Shown in pieces: positions 33,347 to 41,283 of a DNA stretch of 55,207 bases. The notes below the pieces were generated by a model. The model had not been told where the DNA came from and did no database searches. It was given only the letters and a program-made list of their open reading frames with translations. Position 1 is the first letter of the stretch. Every line of letters starts with the position of its first letter. The stretch covers positions 1 to 55,207 of the forward strand of contig CAMAUZ010000052.1 in the NCBI GenBank assembly GCA_945861535.1, in the 5' to 3' direction. This DNA is from Akkermansia muciniphila. GTDB lineage: Bacteria > Verrucomicrobiota > Verrucomicrobiia > Limisphaerales > BJHT01. The position numbers and the translations under genes are program-made.

Positions 33347-33571
33347 ATGAAACTTCTGGAACGCATCACAGTCGAGCCGGGTAAATGCGGCGGGCGCCCC
33401 TGTATCCGTGGGTTGCGCATCCGTGTGACGGACGTTCTCGGTATGCTGGCCGAGGGCGTGCCGCACGAGGAAATCCTCCGCGACTTTCCCTACCTTGAAC
33501 CGGATGACATCAAGGCGGCGCTCGCCTATGCGGCCCGGCAGGCCGACCACGCGGTCTTGCAGGCAGCGTGA
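33347..33571 (+). CDS. DUF433 antitoxin
   Basis: 74 residues from ATG 33347 (MKLLERITVEPGKCGGRPCI). DUF433 signature: ITVEPGKCGGRPCIRGLRIR followed by VTDVLGMLAEGVPHEEILRD and FPYLEPDDIKAALAYAA. DUF433 proteins act as antitoxins for DUF5615 PIN-like toxins. The stop overlaps the next gene's GTG by 4 nt (GTGA). Confidence 0.92.
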   Translation: MKLLERITVEPGKCGGRPCIRGLRIRVTDVLGMLAEGVPHEEILRDFPYLEPDDIKAALAYAARQADHAVLQAA

Positions 33572-33900
33572 ACTTCTTGGTTGATGCGCAACTCCCGCCC
33601 GCGCTGGCACGCTGGATTGGCAGCCAAGGGCATCAAGCCACGCATGTCTCCGGCATCGGCTTGCAGACCGCCGATGACCCGGTGATTTGGGAACGCGCCC
33701 GAAATGAAAGCACCGTCATCATCAGCAAGGACGAGGATTTCGTTGACCACTGGCTTTTGAGCGCCGAACCGGTGCAATTGGTTTGGATTCGGAAAGGGAA
33801 TTGTTCCAACCGGGCGTTGATCGCATGGCTCGAACCGCTGTGGCCCGACACGTTGAAGCGGTTGGAACTGGGAGAGCGGCTCATTGAACTGCGGGCTTGA
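33568..33900 (+). CDS. DUF5615 PIN-like toxin
   Basis: 110 residues starting at GTG 33568 inside the overlap with the DUF433 gene. MNFLVDAQLPPALARWIGSQ gives the first acidic residue; ISKDEDFVDHWLLSA is the conserved second acidic motif; VWIRKGNCSNRALIAWLEPL follows. It is a VapC-related toxin with an expected RNase fold. Intact and in the usual antitoxin-toxin order. Confidence 0.9.
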   Translation: MNFLVDAQLPPALARWIGSQGHQATHVSGIGLQTADDPVIWERARNESTVIISKDEDFVDHWLLSAEPVQLVWIRKGNCSNRALIAWLEPLWPDTLKRLELGERLIELRA

Positions 33901-33914
33901 GAGCTTGCCCGAAT

Positions 33915-34078
33915 TTGAAAACCGTTTTGCCCAACGCTGACTTCGTCATCGAAGGCTACATCGCCCCCCTCGAACCCCTCGCGACGAAGGCCCGTTCGGC
34001 GAACACACCGGCTACTACACCCTGCCCGACGCGAATACTGTCTTCCACCTCACCGCCATCACGCACCGCAAGGACGTG
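33915..34078 (+). pseudogene. ubiD internal fragment (fragment C), frameshifted
   Basis: Encodes KTVLPNADFVIEGYIAPLEP, then, after a one-base loss near 33981, FGEHTGYYTLPDANTVFHLT and AITHRKDV. It covers the same part of UbiD as fragment B and shares the left end TTGAAAACC plus TGCCCAACGC. It begins 14 nt after the DUF5615 stop and ends about 12 nt before the next cassette promoter. Confidence 0.88.
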
Positions 34079-34089
34079 GTTTTGCCGCC

Positions 34090-34118
34090 TTGTTGCGCGG
34101 GCGGCACTGCGGTACTTT
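34090..34118 (+). promoter_or_regulatory. Leaderless promoter of the Phd-type cassette
   Basis: TTGTTG (34090-34095), 17-nt spacer, TACTTT (34113-34118), then GCGGCC and ATG 34125. Confidence 0.7.
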
Positions 34119-34124
34119 GCGGCC

Positions 34125-34399
34125 ATGACAACATTGACGGTCGAGGAAGCAGGGGCTGGTCTGGCCCGCTGGGTGGAGCGGGCGCTGGCGGGGAGCAAAT
34201 CCAAATCTGCCAGGGCGATGCAGTGGTGGAACTGCGCGCGACGCAGCCGACGCAATCCGGCATTAAGGAAGCACTGTCGCCGCGTGAGGCGCTGCGGTTG
34301 ATGCAGGAGGAATCCCGTTTGACACCCGAGCAGGCCGAGCAATATCTGCGCGAGGTGCGCGAGGAACGGGTGACGGCGGAAGCCCGGGTTTCGGCATGA
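34125..34399 (+). pseudogene. Phd/YefM-type antitoxin with a frameshift
   Basis: From ATG 34125 the frame gives MTTLTVEEAGAGLARWVERA and then loses similarity. In the next frame the expected continuation, EQIQICQGDAVVELRATQPT and ALSPREALRLMQEESRLTPE, runs to 34399. A single-base indel near 34192 (GGGGAGC) explains it. The parts together resemble Phd-type antitoxins ending in an acidic TPEQAEQYLREVREER helix. A sequencing error is possible, but the PIN partner downstream is also broken. Confidence 0.78.
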
Positions 34400-34440
34400 T
34401 CCATCTCGATACGAACTACCGCATCCGATTGCCAATGAAG
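34396..34440 (+). pseudogene. PIN toxin 5' remnant
   Basis: The frame starts MIHLDTNYRIRLPMK, the standard PIN-domain start with the first catalytic Asp, overlapping the antitoxin end by 4 nt (ATGA). After about 11 codons the similarity ends and the remaining frame (to 34584) is unrelated. The toxin was lost by truncation. Confidence 0.75.
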
Positions 34441-34545
34441 GCGGCGGCGGTCGCGCTGGTCGTGGCGGATGCGCTCAAAACCCCACGCGCCCGCGACAAT
34501 TTCCGGGTCCGATTCCCCGACCTCGGACCGCAATGTTCTGGAGGC

Positions 34546-34574
34546 TTGTTGCGCGGGCGGCGGCGCAGTATTTT
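34546..34574 (+). promoter_or_regulatory. Leaderless promoter of the DUF6516 cassette
   Basis: TTGTTG (34546-34551), 17-nt spacer, TATTTT (34569-34574), then CCGGCC and ATG 34581. Confidence 0.72.
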
Positions 34575-34580
34575 CCGGCC

Positions 34581-34853
34581 ATGAAACGCGAAGACATCAT
34601 CCGGGACATTCACGGGCTGGACGCGGAACTGGCGACGCTGGAGGAGCAATACGGCCTGCTGTCGGCCGACTTTTATCATTGCTTCCGCGCCGGGGAATTG
34701 GAGCAGACGCGCGATTTCATCCGCTGGGCGGGCTTTTACGAAGCGAAACAGGAACGCGAAACGCAATATCGCCGGCTGGTGTATGAGCATCTGCGGGAGT
34801 TGCGGCGGCAGTCGGGTCTGGGCGCGTTGGAACTCACCCCGGCGGGTGCATGA
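34581..34853 (+). CDS. Partner (probable antitoxin) of the DUF6516 protein
   Basis: 90 residues from ATG 34581 (MKREDIIRDIHGLDAELATL). Highly helical and charged: LDAELATLEEQYGLLSADFY then ELEQTRDFIRWAGFYEAKQE, consistent with a coiled-coil. It overlaps the next gene by 4 nt (ATGA). Small proteins of this kind commonly precede DUF6516 genes. The antitoxin role is inferred from order and size. Confidence 0.78.
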   Translation: MKREDIIRDIHGLDAELATLEEQYGLLSADFYHCFRAGELEQTRDFIRWAGFYEAKQERETQYRRLVYEHLRELRRQSGLGALELTPAGA

Positions 34854-35275
34854 GCACACCGCTGGACGGCATCGCCAGCTATAGCAGCTTTGTTTACGCG
34901 TTGGCGGAGCGGCATTCGTTGGTCACCCACTCGACACTGATTCTCGCACCCATCGGCGCAACGCTGGCCAAGCTGGAAGGCCGGATAGAGTGTCAGCGCG
35001 GAATTCATGTGGAAGTTTGGGAATTGGTGGATTTCGCGGCCCGGCGGATTCGAACTTACAGTTATGGGGTGTATCGCGGGACTGAGAAAATCGGCTGGTA
35101 TGACTCATGGGAGCATCCCGAAATTCCCGCACTGGCAATCACCTTTCCGCATCACCGACACCGGCCGCCAAATCTACGCGACCACCGTCTGCCGGCACCG
35201 GGCATCAGTTTCGCGTCACCGAACCTGGATGTTGTCTTGGAAGATGTGCGGCGGGACTGGCTGGAAGGAGTGTGA
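34850..35275 (+). CDS. DUF6516 (TumE-type) putative toxin
   Basis: 141 residues from ATG 34850 (MSTPLDGIASYSSFVYALAE). Recognisable segments: SFVYALAERHSLVTHSTLIL, APIGATLAKLEGRIECQRGI, VEVWELVDFAARRIRTYSYG, EKIGWYDSWEHPEIPALAIT and FPHHRHRPPNLRDHRLPAPG. This is the DUF6516 family, which databases describe as a TA toxin (TumE). The biochemical activity is not clear to me. It is the last and an intact member of the cassette array. Confidence 0.85.
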   Translation: MSTPLDGIASYSSFVYALAERHSLVTHSTLILAPIGATLAKLEGRIECQRGIHVEVWELVDFAARRIRTYSYGVYRGTEKIGWYDSWEHPEIPALAITFPHHRHRPPNLRDHRLPAPGISFASPNLDVVLEDVRRDWLEGV

Positions 35276-35298
35276 TCCTGGAAAGGACAGTTGAGTTG

Positions 35299-35425
35299 AA
35301 CCACGAAAGACACGAAAGGCACGAAAAGAAAGGGCGGAATTCTTTTGACCGACACCGAATCATCTCACCCGGCTGATATTACTCCCGCCTCCTCAAGCCC
35401 ATTTCCTTTCGTGCCGTTCGTACAG
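35299..35425. repeat. CACGAAA iterated-word inverted pair
   Basis: Left arm ACCACGAAAGACACGAAAGG then CACGAAAAG (period 9). Right side TTTCGTGCCGTTCGTAC at 35405 is a degenerate reverse complement. It closes the TA region before the minus-strand BNR gene. Confidence 0.7.
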
Positions 35426-35492
35426 TTGGCCACCGGGAAGGTTTTGGTTTCAGCCGAAACTGACCGCCGCCGTGGCGGTGGGTCGTTGTTTC

Positions 35493-36605
35493 TCAAACGA
35501 CCGCAGCTTTCACGCAGTGGATGGGCGGAAGTGAGTCGAAGAGACATTCCCATTTCTCGCCACCGTCGCGGCCCATCCAAAGCTGGCCGGTGGTGGTGCC
35601 GAAGTAGAGAGCCGGTGCGGGTAACTCGTCCATGTCCATGCCGTCGCGCAGGACGGTGAAGTAGCTGTCTTTCTTGGGCAGTCCTTGCGCGAGTTTCTTC
35701 CACGAGCCGCCGCCGTTTTCGCTGCGCCAGACGGCCGCCGAACCACCCGGACAGGTGCGGGTCATCGGTTCATGGGGGACGACATAGACGATGTCAGGAT
35801 TGTGCGGATGCACGGCGATGGGGAAGCCGAAGTCAGACGGCAGTCCCTTGGCGATGGAGCGCCAGGTGTGACCGTGGTCGTCACTGCGCAGCACGCCGAT
35901 GTCGGGTCGCTTGCCACCGGGGCCTTCCCACTCAGCCCAGCCGCCGTGGTTCTGCATGTAGAGCCGTCCGGGCGCAGCTTGGTGGCCCGCGATCTTGTGG
36001 ACGCACTGTCCGAACTCGGGGTAGGGATCGGGCGAAAATCCCGCGCCGACACCTTGGTTGGCTGCCGCAAAGGTCTCGCCGCCATCTTCGCTTAGATAGT
36101 GTCCGCCGGTAGAGATGCCGAGATGCACCCGGTTCCCGTCGCGCAGGATGGTGTGCAGACACAATCCGCCATTGCCCGGCTGCCACTTGCGCGCGTGTTC
36201 GTGGTTGCTGATACCAGGCACTAATTCCCAAGAGTCGCCGCCGTCGCGGCTCCTGAACAGCGAGGCCGGCTCGACGCCGCACAACAGTTCCTTCTTATCC
36301 TTGCCCGGTTCGAGCGACCAGATGTTGGCGAGCGCGCGGCCATCGTCCTTTGGAAAGGCTGGAGCCGACTTGGTCTCTTTGAAGCTCTTTCCCAGATCGG
36401 ATGAGCACAGCACCTTCATGCCGAAGAAGGGATTGCAGCTCGACGCGTAGAGTCGCGGCGTCCCGCGGTTGTCAATGAGGGCGGAATAGACGCTCACGCC
36501 CTGGGCAAAGGGTCCGCGCAACGCGAAGCCGCGCCGGCTCTTCGATGACTCGGCCACGAACAGACCCTTCTTGGTGCCGATACACAGGATGATTTTATCG
36601 CTCAT
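35493..36605 (-). CDS. BNR/Asp-box repeat propeller protein (sialidase-like fold)
   Basis: 370 residues from ATG 36605 (MSDKIILCIGTKKGLFVAES). It has no signal peptide. Several Asp-box repeats: LCSSDLGKSFKE, LFRSRDGGDSWELV, YLSEDGGETFAA, VLRSDDHGHTWRSI, VWRSENGGGSWKKL, WMGRDGGEKWECL. The sequence also carries IAVHPHNPDIVYVVPHEP. Proteins of this kind are often annotated exo-alpha-sialidase or WD40/YVTN/BNR-like, but the catalytic Arg triad of true sialidases is not evident. It follows a MoaD/ThiS-like gene with a 3-nt gap, so the two form an operon. Confidence 0.9.
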   Translation of the reverse strand: MSDKIILCIGTKKGLFVAESSKSRRGFALRGPFAQGVSVYSALIDNRGTPRLYASSCNPFFGMKVLCSSDLGKSFKETKSAPAFPKDDGRALANIWSLEPGKDKKELLCGVEPASLFRSRDGGDSWELVPGISNHEHARKWQPGNGGLCLHTILRDGNRVHLGISTGGHYLSEDGGETFAAANQGVGAGFSPDPYPEFGQCVHKIAGHQAAPGRLYMQNHGGWAEWEGPGGKRPDIGVLRSDDHGHTWRSIAKGLPSDFGFPIAVHPHNPDIVYVVPHEPMTRTCPGGSAAVWRSENGGGSWKKLAQGLPKKDSYFTVLRDGMDMDELPAPALYFGTTTGQLWMGRDGGEKWECLFDSLPPIHCVKAAVV

Positions 36606-36608
36606 AAT

Positions 36609-36926
36609 TTAACCTCCGGAGACTGCGGTCATGATGGTAACAACGTCGCCCGCGGCGAGCCGGGTCGCCAGCCCGTCGCGGTCGCGCATGTGGTGGATGT
36701 TTACGAAAAGATTAATGTGTCGGCGCAGCGCTCCGGTCTCGTCGCAGATGCTGCGGTGCAACTTCGGACAACGCCGCTCCAGTTCCTCCAACACCGCTTG
36801 TAGGTTGGCAGCCGGGAAAGACAGCTCGCCCGCGCCACGGCAGCAGTCCCGGAGCGGGGTGGGAATGCTGACGGTGATCGCGCTGGCACGGGTTGCCAGA
36901 TTCGTGGTGGGGAGTCGGGGGGACAT
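36609..36926 (-). CDS. MoaD/ThiS-like ubiquitin-fold protein
   Basis: 105 residues from ATG 36926 (MSPRLPTTNLATRASAITVS); a GTG at 36956 is an alternative. Features: TVSIPTPLRDCCRGAGELSF in the first strands, VLEELERRCPKLHRSICDET, LRRHINLFVNIHHMRDRDGL, and a C-terminal DVVTIMTAVSGG. The terminal Gly-Gly is the activation site used by MoaD and ThiS for thiocarboxylation or conjugation. No moaE, moeB or thiF gene is nearby. Its partner is the BNR-repeat protein immediately downstream, a pairing I recall from other bacterial genomes. Confidence 0.88.
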   Translation of the reverse strand: MSPRLPTTNLATRASAITVSIPTPLRDCCRGAGELSFPAANLQAVLEELERRCPKLHRSICDETGALRRHINLFVNIHHMRDRDGLATRLAAGDVVTIMTAVSGG

Positions 36927-37548
36927 GGGGCTGGAGGGTATGAATGGCGATGGCACCGGTCGTGAGTTATGCGCCCCGGCAACTGTCTGGGGATTGCCCC
37001 CGGAACGCTGTGCGGCTCGGGAAGAACTGTTTACGCGCGGGATTCACTCCCGGGATGCTACGAAGCTGCGAGTCGGCGTCAAAACCTTTTGCCGACTTGC
37101 TCCATAGGTGCATCCCGGGCAGGTCTCCATCGATCAGCCTGCGCGGCGCCCGACGACTGGGGGGGCGGTCGATGTCCGTGGTCGCGATCAAGCCAGCAAG
37201 GGATCGGCAGCGGTGTCGTGGTCCAAAGTTCGTCCGACCGACCAAACCCTCGCCCGTGCGTCCCGTAGTGATTGGCGGGTCCGAGGCGGATGTTGGCCAG
37301 ATCGCCGGAGCGGGGGTAGGTCGCAGATCAGCCGCGGCGGGCTTCTCACGGGTGGATCAGGAAACATTCTGAAGTGGCTGGGAGGTGTCAGCTTGGTGCG
37401 CTTGGTGCTCTGCACACAGCCGCGCCTCGGGGCAGGTTCCATCTCGCTCCAGCACACTAACGACCGCAGATGTTCAGTCGCCAAACCACATGCTCCTGCC
37501 CTGATTTTCGTTTGACCACCCCACCGCCAAAACCTAGCGTCACCTCCA
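36927..37548. other. 622-bp divergent intergenic region
   Basis: It separates the minus-strand MoaD gene from the plus-strand DUF6807 gene, so it should hold promoters for both. A partial copy of the GGAGCGCGGCTGTGT repeat lies at about 37396-37434 (GTGCTCTGCACACAGCCGCG). I see no convincing gene. Confidence 0.5.
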
Positions 37549-38535
37549 ATGATTCCAGTGCGAACCTCCGTTCGACTCCTCGCCGTCACGCTTATCCTCG
37601 CGGCCGCCAGCCTCGCCGCCCGGGCCGTCGACGGGGTGCAATTCACCGATCAAAAGGGGAAAGTCCGCGTCGAGATCAACGGGCAGCTCTTCACCGACTA
37701 CCATTATCAGGACGTGCCGCGGCCCTTCTTCTATCCCGTTCTCGGCGTCGGCGACGCGCCGATGACGCGCAACTTCCCGATGAAGACCGTCCCCGGCGAG
37801 GAGACCGACCACAAGCATCACCGCGGCCTCTGGTATGGGCATCAGCTCGTCAACGGCATCAGCTTCTGGGGCGAAACCGGCAAGGAGGGAAAAGTCGTCC
37901 ACGACAAGTTTCTTGAACTGAAAAGCGGCGCGGACATCGGCGTGATCACCGCCCAGAACAAATGGGTCGCCCCCAACGGCACCGTGGTCTGCACCGACAC
38001 CCGCACCATTCGCATCCACAATCGCAAGGACGAGCGCCTCCTTGACTTCGACATCACCTTCACCGCCGGATCGGAGGACCTCGTCTTCGGCGACGACAAG
38101 GACGGCGCCATGTCCATCCGCATCGCCGAATCCATGCGCCTCAAGCATCCCAAGGGCAGCGGCGACAAGCCCACCGGCCACATCGTCCTGAGCACCGGAG
38201 CTCGCGATCAGGAGACGTGGGGCAAGCAGGCCGCGTGGTGCGATTACTACGGCCCGGTCGGCGGCAAGACCGTCGGCGTGGCCATTTTCGATCACCCCGC
38301 CAATCCGCGGCATCCTACTTGGTGGCATGTGCGCGACTACGGTCTCTTTGCCGCCAATCCCTTTGGCAAACGCCACTTCGAGAAACTCAAAGACCCCAAG
38401 GCCGGGGAGTTCAAAGTCCCCGCCGGCCAGAGTGTCACCTGGCGTTACCGCTACTATTTCCACGCCGGCGACGACCAGACCGCGAAGGTCGCCGAGCACT
38501 ACGCCGACTATGTCAAAACCACCGCCGCCAAATAA
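37549..38535 (+). CDS. DUF6807 (PmoA-named) secreted protein
   Basis: 328 residues from ATG 37549 (MIPVRTSVRLLAVTLILAAA), a Sec signal ending near AARAVDG. Family phrases: FTDYHYQDVPRPFFYPVLGV, PGEETDHKHHRGLWYGHQLV, SFWGETGKEGKVVHDKF, YYGPVGGKTVGVAIFDHPAN and YGLFAANPFGKRHFEK. The family is called PmoA by some databases, but similarity to methane monooxygenase is not implied. It is usual next to Gfo/Idh/MocA genes, as here (57 bp upstream), in PVC sugar-utilisation clusters. A role in glycan or sugar-derivative metabolism outside the cytoplasm is inferred. Confidence 0.9.
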   Translation: MIPVRTSVRLLAVTLILAAASLAARAVDGVQFTDQKGKVRVEINGQLFTDYHYQDVPRPFFYPVLGVGDAPMTRNFPMKTVPGEETDHKHHRGLWYGHQLVNGISFWGETGKEGKVVHDKFLELKSGADIGVITAQNKWVAPNGTVVCTDTRTIRIHNRKDERLLDFDITFTAGSEDLVFGDDKDGAMSIRIAESMRLKHPKGSGDKPTGHIVLSTGARDQETWGKQAAWCDYYGPVGGKTVGVAIFDHPANPRHPTWWHVRDYGLFAANPFGKRHFEKLKDPKAGEFKVPAGQSVTWRYRYYFHAGDDQTAKVAEHYADYVKTTAAK

Positions 38536-38591
38536 TTTCGCTTCCACTCATCGTCCCTGGTTCCACTCCTTAACCTATCATTACTAACTCC

Positions 38592-40049
38592 ATGAAATCA
38601 CTCAGTCGTCGTAACTTCCTCAAAGCGGGCGTGGCCACCGGTGCCACCCTCAGCATGCCATTCCCGGCCATCACCCAGACCAGGAGTCCGGGCGAAACCA
38701 TCAATGTCGGCGTCGTCGGCATCAACGGCCGCGGCCAGTCCCACATCGGCGGCTACATTGCCCTCAAAGACAAGAGCGTCCGCCTCGGCGCGCTCTGCGA
38801 TGTGGACAAGAAAGTCCTCGGCTCCAACGTGGACAAATACGGCGGCAAAGTCGGCAAGGTCGATGGCTACACCGACATCCGAAAGCTGCTCGAAAACAAA
38901 GACATCGACGCCATCAGCATCGCGACCCCGAACCATTGGCATTCCCTCGCCGCCATCTGGTCCATGCAGGCCGGCAAGGATGTCTATGTCGAGAAGCCGG
39001 TCTCCCACAACGTTTGGGAAGGCCGCCAGTGCGTCAACGCCGCTCGCAAGTACAACAAGATCTGCCAGACCGGCACCCAGAGCCGCTCCTCGCGCACGGG
39101 TATCTTTGAGGCCGTGAAATGGGTCCAGGAAGGGAACCTCGGCAAAATTCTCATCGCCCGCGGCATGTGCTACAAACCCCGCGGCTCCATCGGCAAGAGC
39201 GAAGGTGCGGTTCCCGTGGCGGATACGGTTGACTACGATCTCTGGTGCGGCCCGGCCCCCAAGGATGAGCTTCGCCGCAAGCGGCTCCACTACGACTGGC
39301 ATTGGATCTGGAACTACGGCAACGGCGACCTGGGCAACCAGGGCATTCATCAGATGGACATTGCCCGCTGGTTCCTTGGCGAAATGGAACTCGCTCCCCG
39401 GGTCTGGAGCGTCGGCGGCCGCCTCGGCTACATCGACGACGGCGAAACCGCCAACACGCAGATCGTCTTCCAAGACTACAAGAAAGCCCCGCTCATCTTC
39501 GAGGTTCGCGGTCTGCCCAGCAAAAAGGGCGGGAAGGACATGGATAAGTTCATGGGTGCCGGGGTCGGCGTGGTCATTCATTGCGAAGGCGGCTATGTCA
39601 CCGTGCCCAACTACAACGGCGGCTCGGCGCACGACAAGGATGGCAAGGAAATCAAGAAATGGAGCGGTTCGGTCGATCACTTCGCCAACTTCATCGAAGC
39701 CTGCCGCAGCCGGAAACACACTGACCTCCACGCAGACATCCTCGAAGGCCATCTCTCCAGCGCTCTCTGTCACACCGGTAACATCTCCTACCGCCTTGGC
39801 ACCAAATATGTCCCCGGCGAAATCATCGAGCGCATCAAGGGCGACCGCGGTGCTTCCGAAACCTTCGAGCGTATGACCAACCATCTCAGCGCCAACGAAG
39901 TGGACATCAACATGGATAAGCTCGCTCTCGGCCCCGTCCTCACCATGGACCCGAAGACGGAGAAATTCCTCGGCAACCCCGAGGCCGACAAGATGCTCAC
40001 CCGCGAGTATCGCAAGCCCTTCGTCGTGCCGGAAATCACCTTGAGCTGA
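38592..40049 (+). CDS. Tat-exported Gfo/Idh/MocA-family oxidoreductase
   Basis: 485 residues from ATG 38592 (MKSLSRRNFLKAGVATGATL), with a Tat motif SRRNFLKAG. The Rossmann domain starts NVGVVGINGRGQSHIGGY. The nucleotide- and substrate-domain signature AGKDVYVEKPVSHNVWEGRQ is near residue 135 (the EKP motif). The C-terminal domain has GNGDLGNQGIHQMDIARWFL and a final Gfo/Idh/MocA-type end. It is NAD(P)-dependent by family. Export by Tat suggests periplasmic action with pre-bound cofactor, as for glucose-fructose oxidoreductase. Between the DUF6807 gene and a small lipoprotein gene. Confidence 0.93.
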   Translation: MKSLSRRNFLKAGVATGATLSMPFPAITQTRSPGETINVGVVGINGRGQSHIGGYIALKDKSVRLGALCDVDKKVLGSNVDKYGGKVGKVDGYTDIRKLLENKDIDAISIATPNHWHSLAAIWSMQAGKDVYVEKPVSHNVWEGRQCVNAARKYNKICQTGTQSRSSRTGIFEAVKWVQEGNLGKILIARGMCYKPRGSIGKSEGAVPVADTVDYDLWCGPAPKDELRRKRLHYDWHWIWNYGNGDLGNQGIHQMDIARWFLGEMELAPRVWSVGGRLGYIDDGETANTQIVFQDYKKAPLIFEVRGLPSKKGGKDMDKFMGAGVGVVIHCEGGYVTVPNYNGGSAHDKDGKEIKKWSGSVDHFANFIEACRSRKHTDLHADILEGHLSSALCHTGNISYRLGTKYVPGEIIERIKGDRGASETFERMTNHLSANEVDINMDKLALGPVLTMDPKTEKFLGNPEADKMLTREYRKPFVVPEITLS

Positions 40050-40081
40050 CGCTGAGGTTCACCTGAGCCGCTGCTATTCTC

Positions 40082-40450
40082 ATGTCAGGAAGGCTCGTAA
40101 TATTACTGATTGGTTCCGTCGTTCTGTTGCCGCTGGTCGGTTGTCAACCAACCGACCGCGGCAACCAGACGGTGGCCGAGGGAGTGATCTGGTCCGTCGA
40201 GTACAAACTGGATAATGGTAAAACTGGAGGTTTCACCCGGATCAATGACAGCCGTGCGGTCCCTGGCGGCAACGGTAGTTGGAACGTGGATGCCTACGGG
40301 AAGCTGACGCGGGACTATCTCATCATTACCCATCCCCAGCGGAAAGGTCGCGGGACCGAAGTCATCCCGGCCCACCGGCTGGTGTCGATTCACTTTGGTG
40401 ACGGTGGGATCAAGACGGTGAGTGAGAACCAGCCTGCACCGGGTAAGTGA
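40082..40450 (+). CDS. Small lipoprotein, unknown function
   Basis: 122 residues from ATG 40082 (MSGRLVILLIGSVVLLPLVG). Lipobox LPLVGC near residues 17-21 with Cys for lipidation. The mature part (WSVEYKLDNGKTGGFTRIND; HRLVSIHFGDGGIKTVSENQ) is compact and beta-rich. It lies 32 bp after the oxidoreductase stop and may be co-transcribed. I do not recognise the family. Confidence 0.75.
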   Translation: MSGRLVILLIGSVVLLPLVGCQPTDRGNQTVAEGVIWSVEYKLDNGKTGGFTRINDSRAVPGGNGSWNVDAYGKLTRDYLIITHPQRKGRGTEVIPAHRLVSIHFGDGGIKTVSENQPAPGK

Positions 40451-40752
40451 GTGTGGTCTGGACGGTGACGGCGCGGACGGCGGGTAGGGTGGGGTTTGGC
40501 GGTTGCAGCCGAAGAAATCGAAACCGTCGTTCAACAACGGATGGACACGATTAACACCAATAGGAAAGGGTTTCGCTTGCTACTCGGGGTGGTGAACTGA
40601 GACCGGGTGACTCTGCCGTGCCTGTCGGTGTTATTCCGTGTGATTGTATTGCCCTTGGCAGGCTAAGTCGGAGCGCCGAACTCCAGTTCGGCGGGCTGGA
40701 GTTTCGACATTTGCGTTCGGCCCTTACCCGCGCGTCCCGCCTCGCCTGCGCG

Positions 40753-41090
40753 TCGTGCCGGAGGCACGCAAGAAATTAGCCGGTGGTGAAGCGTAGCGAA
40801 ACCACCGGAAAAACCGGACCGAAGCGCGCTGCGCCCTGGCGGGGCGCGAGAGTCGGGGTACTCCGCCGCCGGGTCTCGCTCAAGCGACGTTTCGGCACTG
40901 GCAGATTTCTCGACCTGCGCCAACCGGGACACAGAGCGACCGACGATGCGTCGCAGCGGCGAACCGTGTCGGCGGGGTTCCATGCGTCTCGCGCCCCTCC
41001 GGGGCGCACGGGTTTTTTGGGGGCGTATCCGGTGGTTCCGCTGCGCTTCACCACCGGCTAATTTCTTTGCGTGCCTCCGGCACGAAGCGG
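40753..41090. repeat. Interspersed element with long terminal inverted repeats (copy 2)
   Basis: Left end TCGTGCCGGAGGCACGCAAG then AAATTAGCCGGTGGTGAAGC. Right end 41029-41090 is its reverse complement and is nearly identical to that of copy 1 at 15834-16100. The centre differs in length and sequence. It sits in the 833-bp convergent gap 40451-41283, which shows no gene otherwise; an iterated GGACACGATTAACACC word lies at about 40545. Confidence 0.87.
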
Positions 41091-41283
41091 AGGCGGAGAT
41101 GTCCGCGCGCCACCGCCGGAGCGCGACCGGATCTCGGTCGGGGTGCGTGGGCACACGAGCGGGCGGCCCGGAAATATCCCGGCACTTTTGCGGGTTCGTT
41201 GCCGCTGCGGGCGGGGACCACCCGCGCTCCTCAAAAAACCTCCGAATTCCAGCGCGCCGATCAAGCGATCGGCGCTCCGCGGT

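Noticed and set aside
35493-36605. Annotation as a true sialidase
   Set aside because: Asp-boxes are present but the Arg triad and signal peptide are not evident; fold-level call only.
37549-38535. Particulate methane monooxygenase subunit (from the family name PmoA)
   Set aside because: The sequence is a soluble secreted DUF6807 protein without the TM segments of PmoA.
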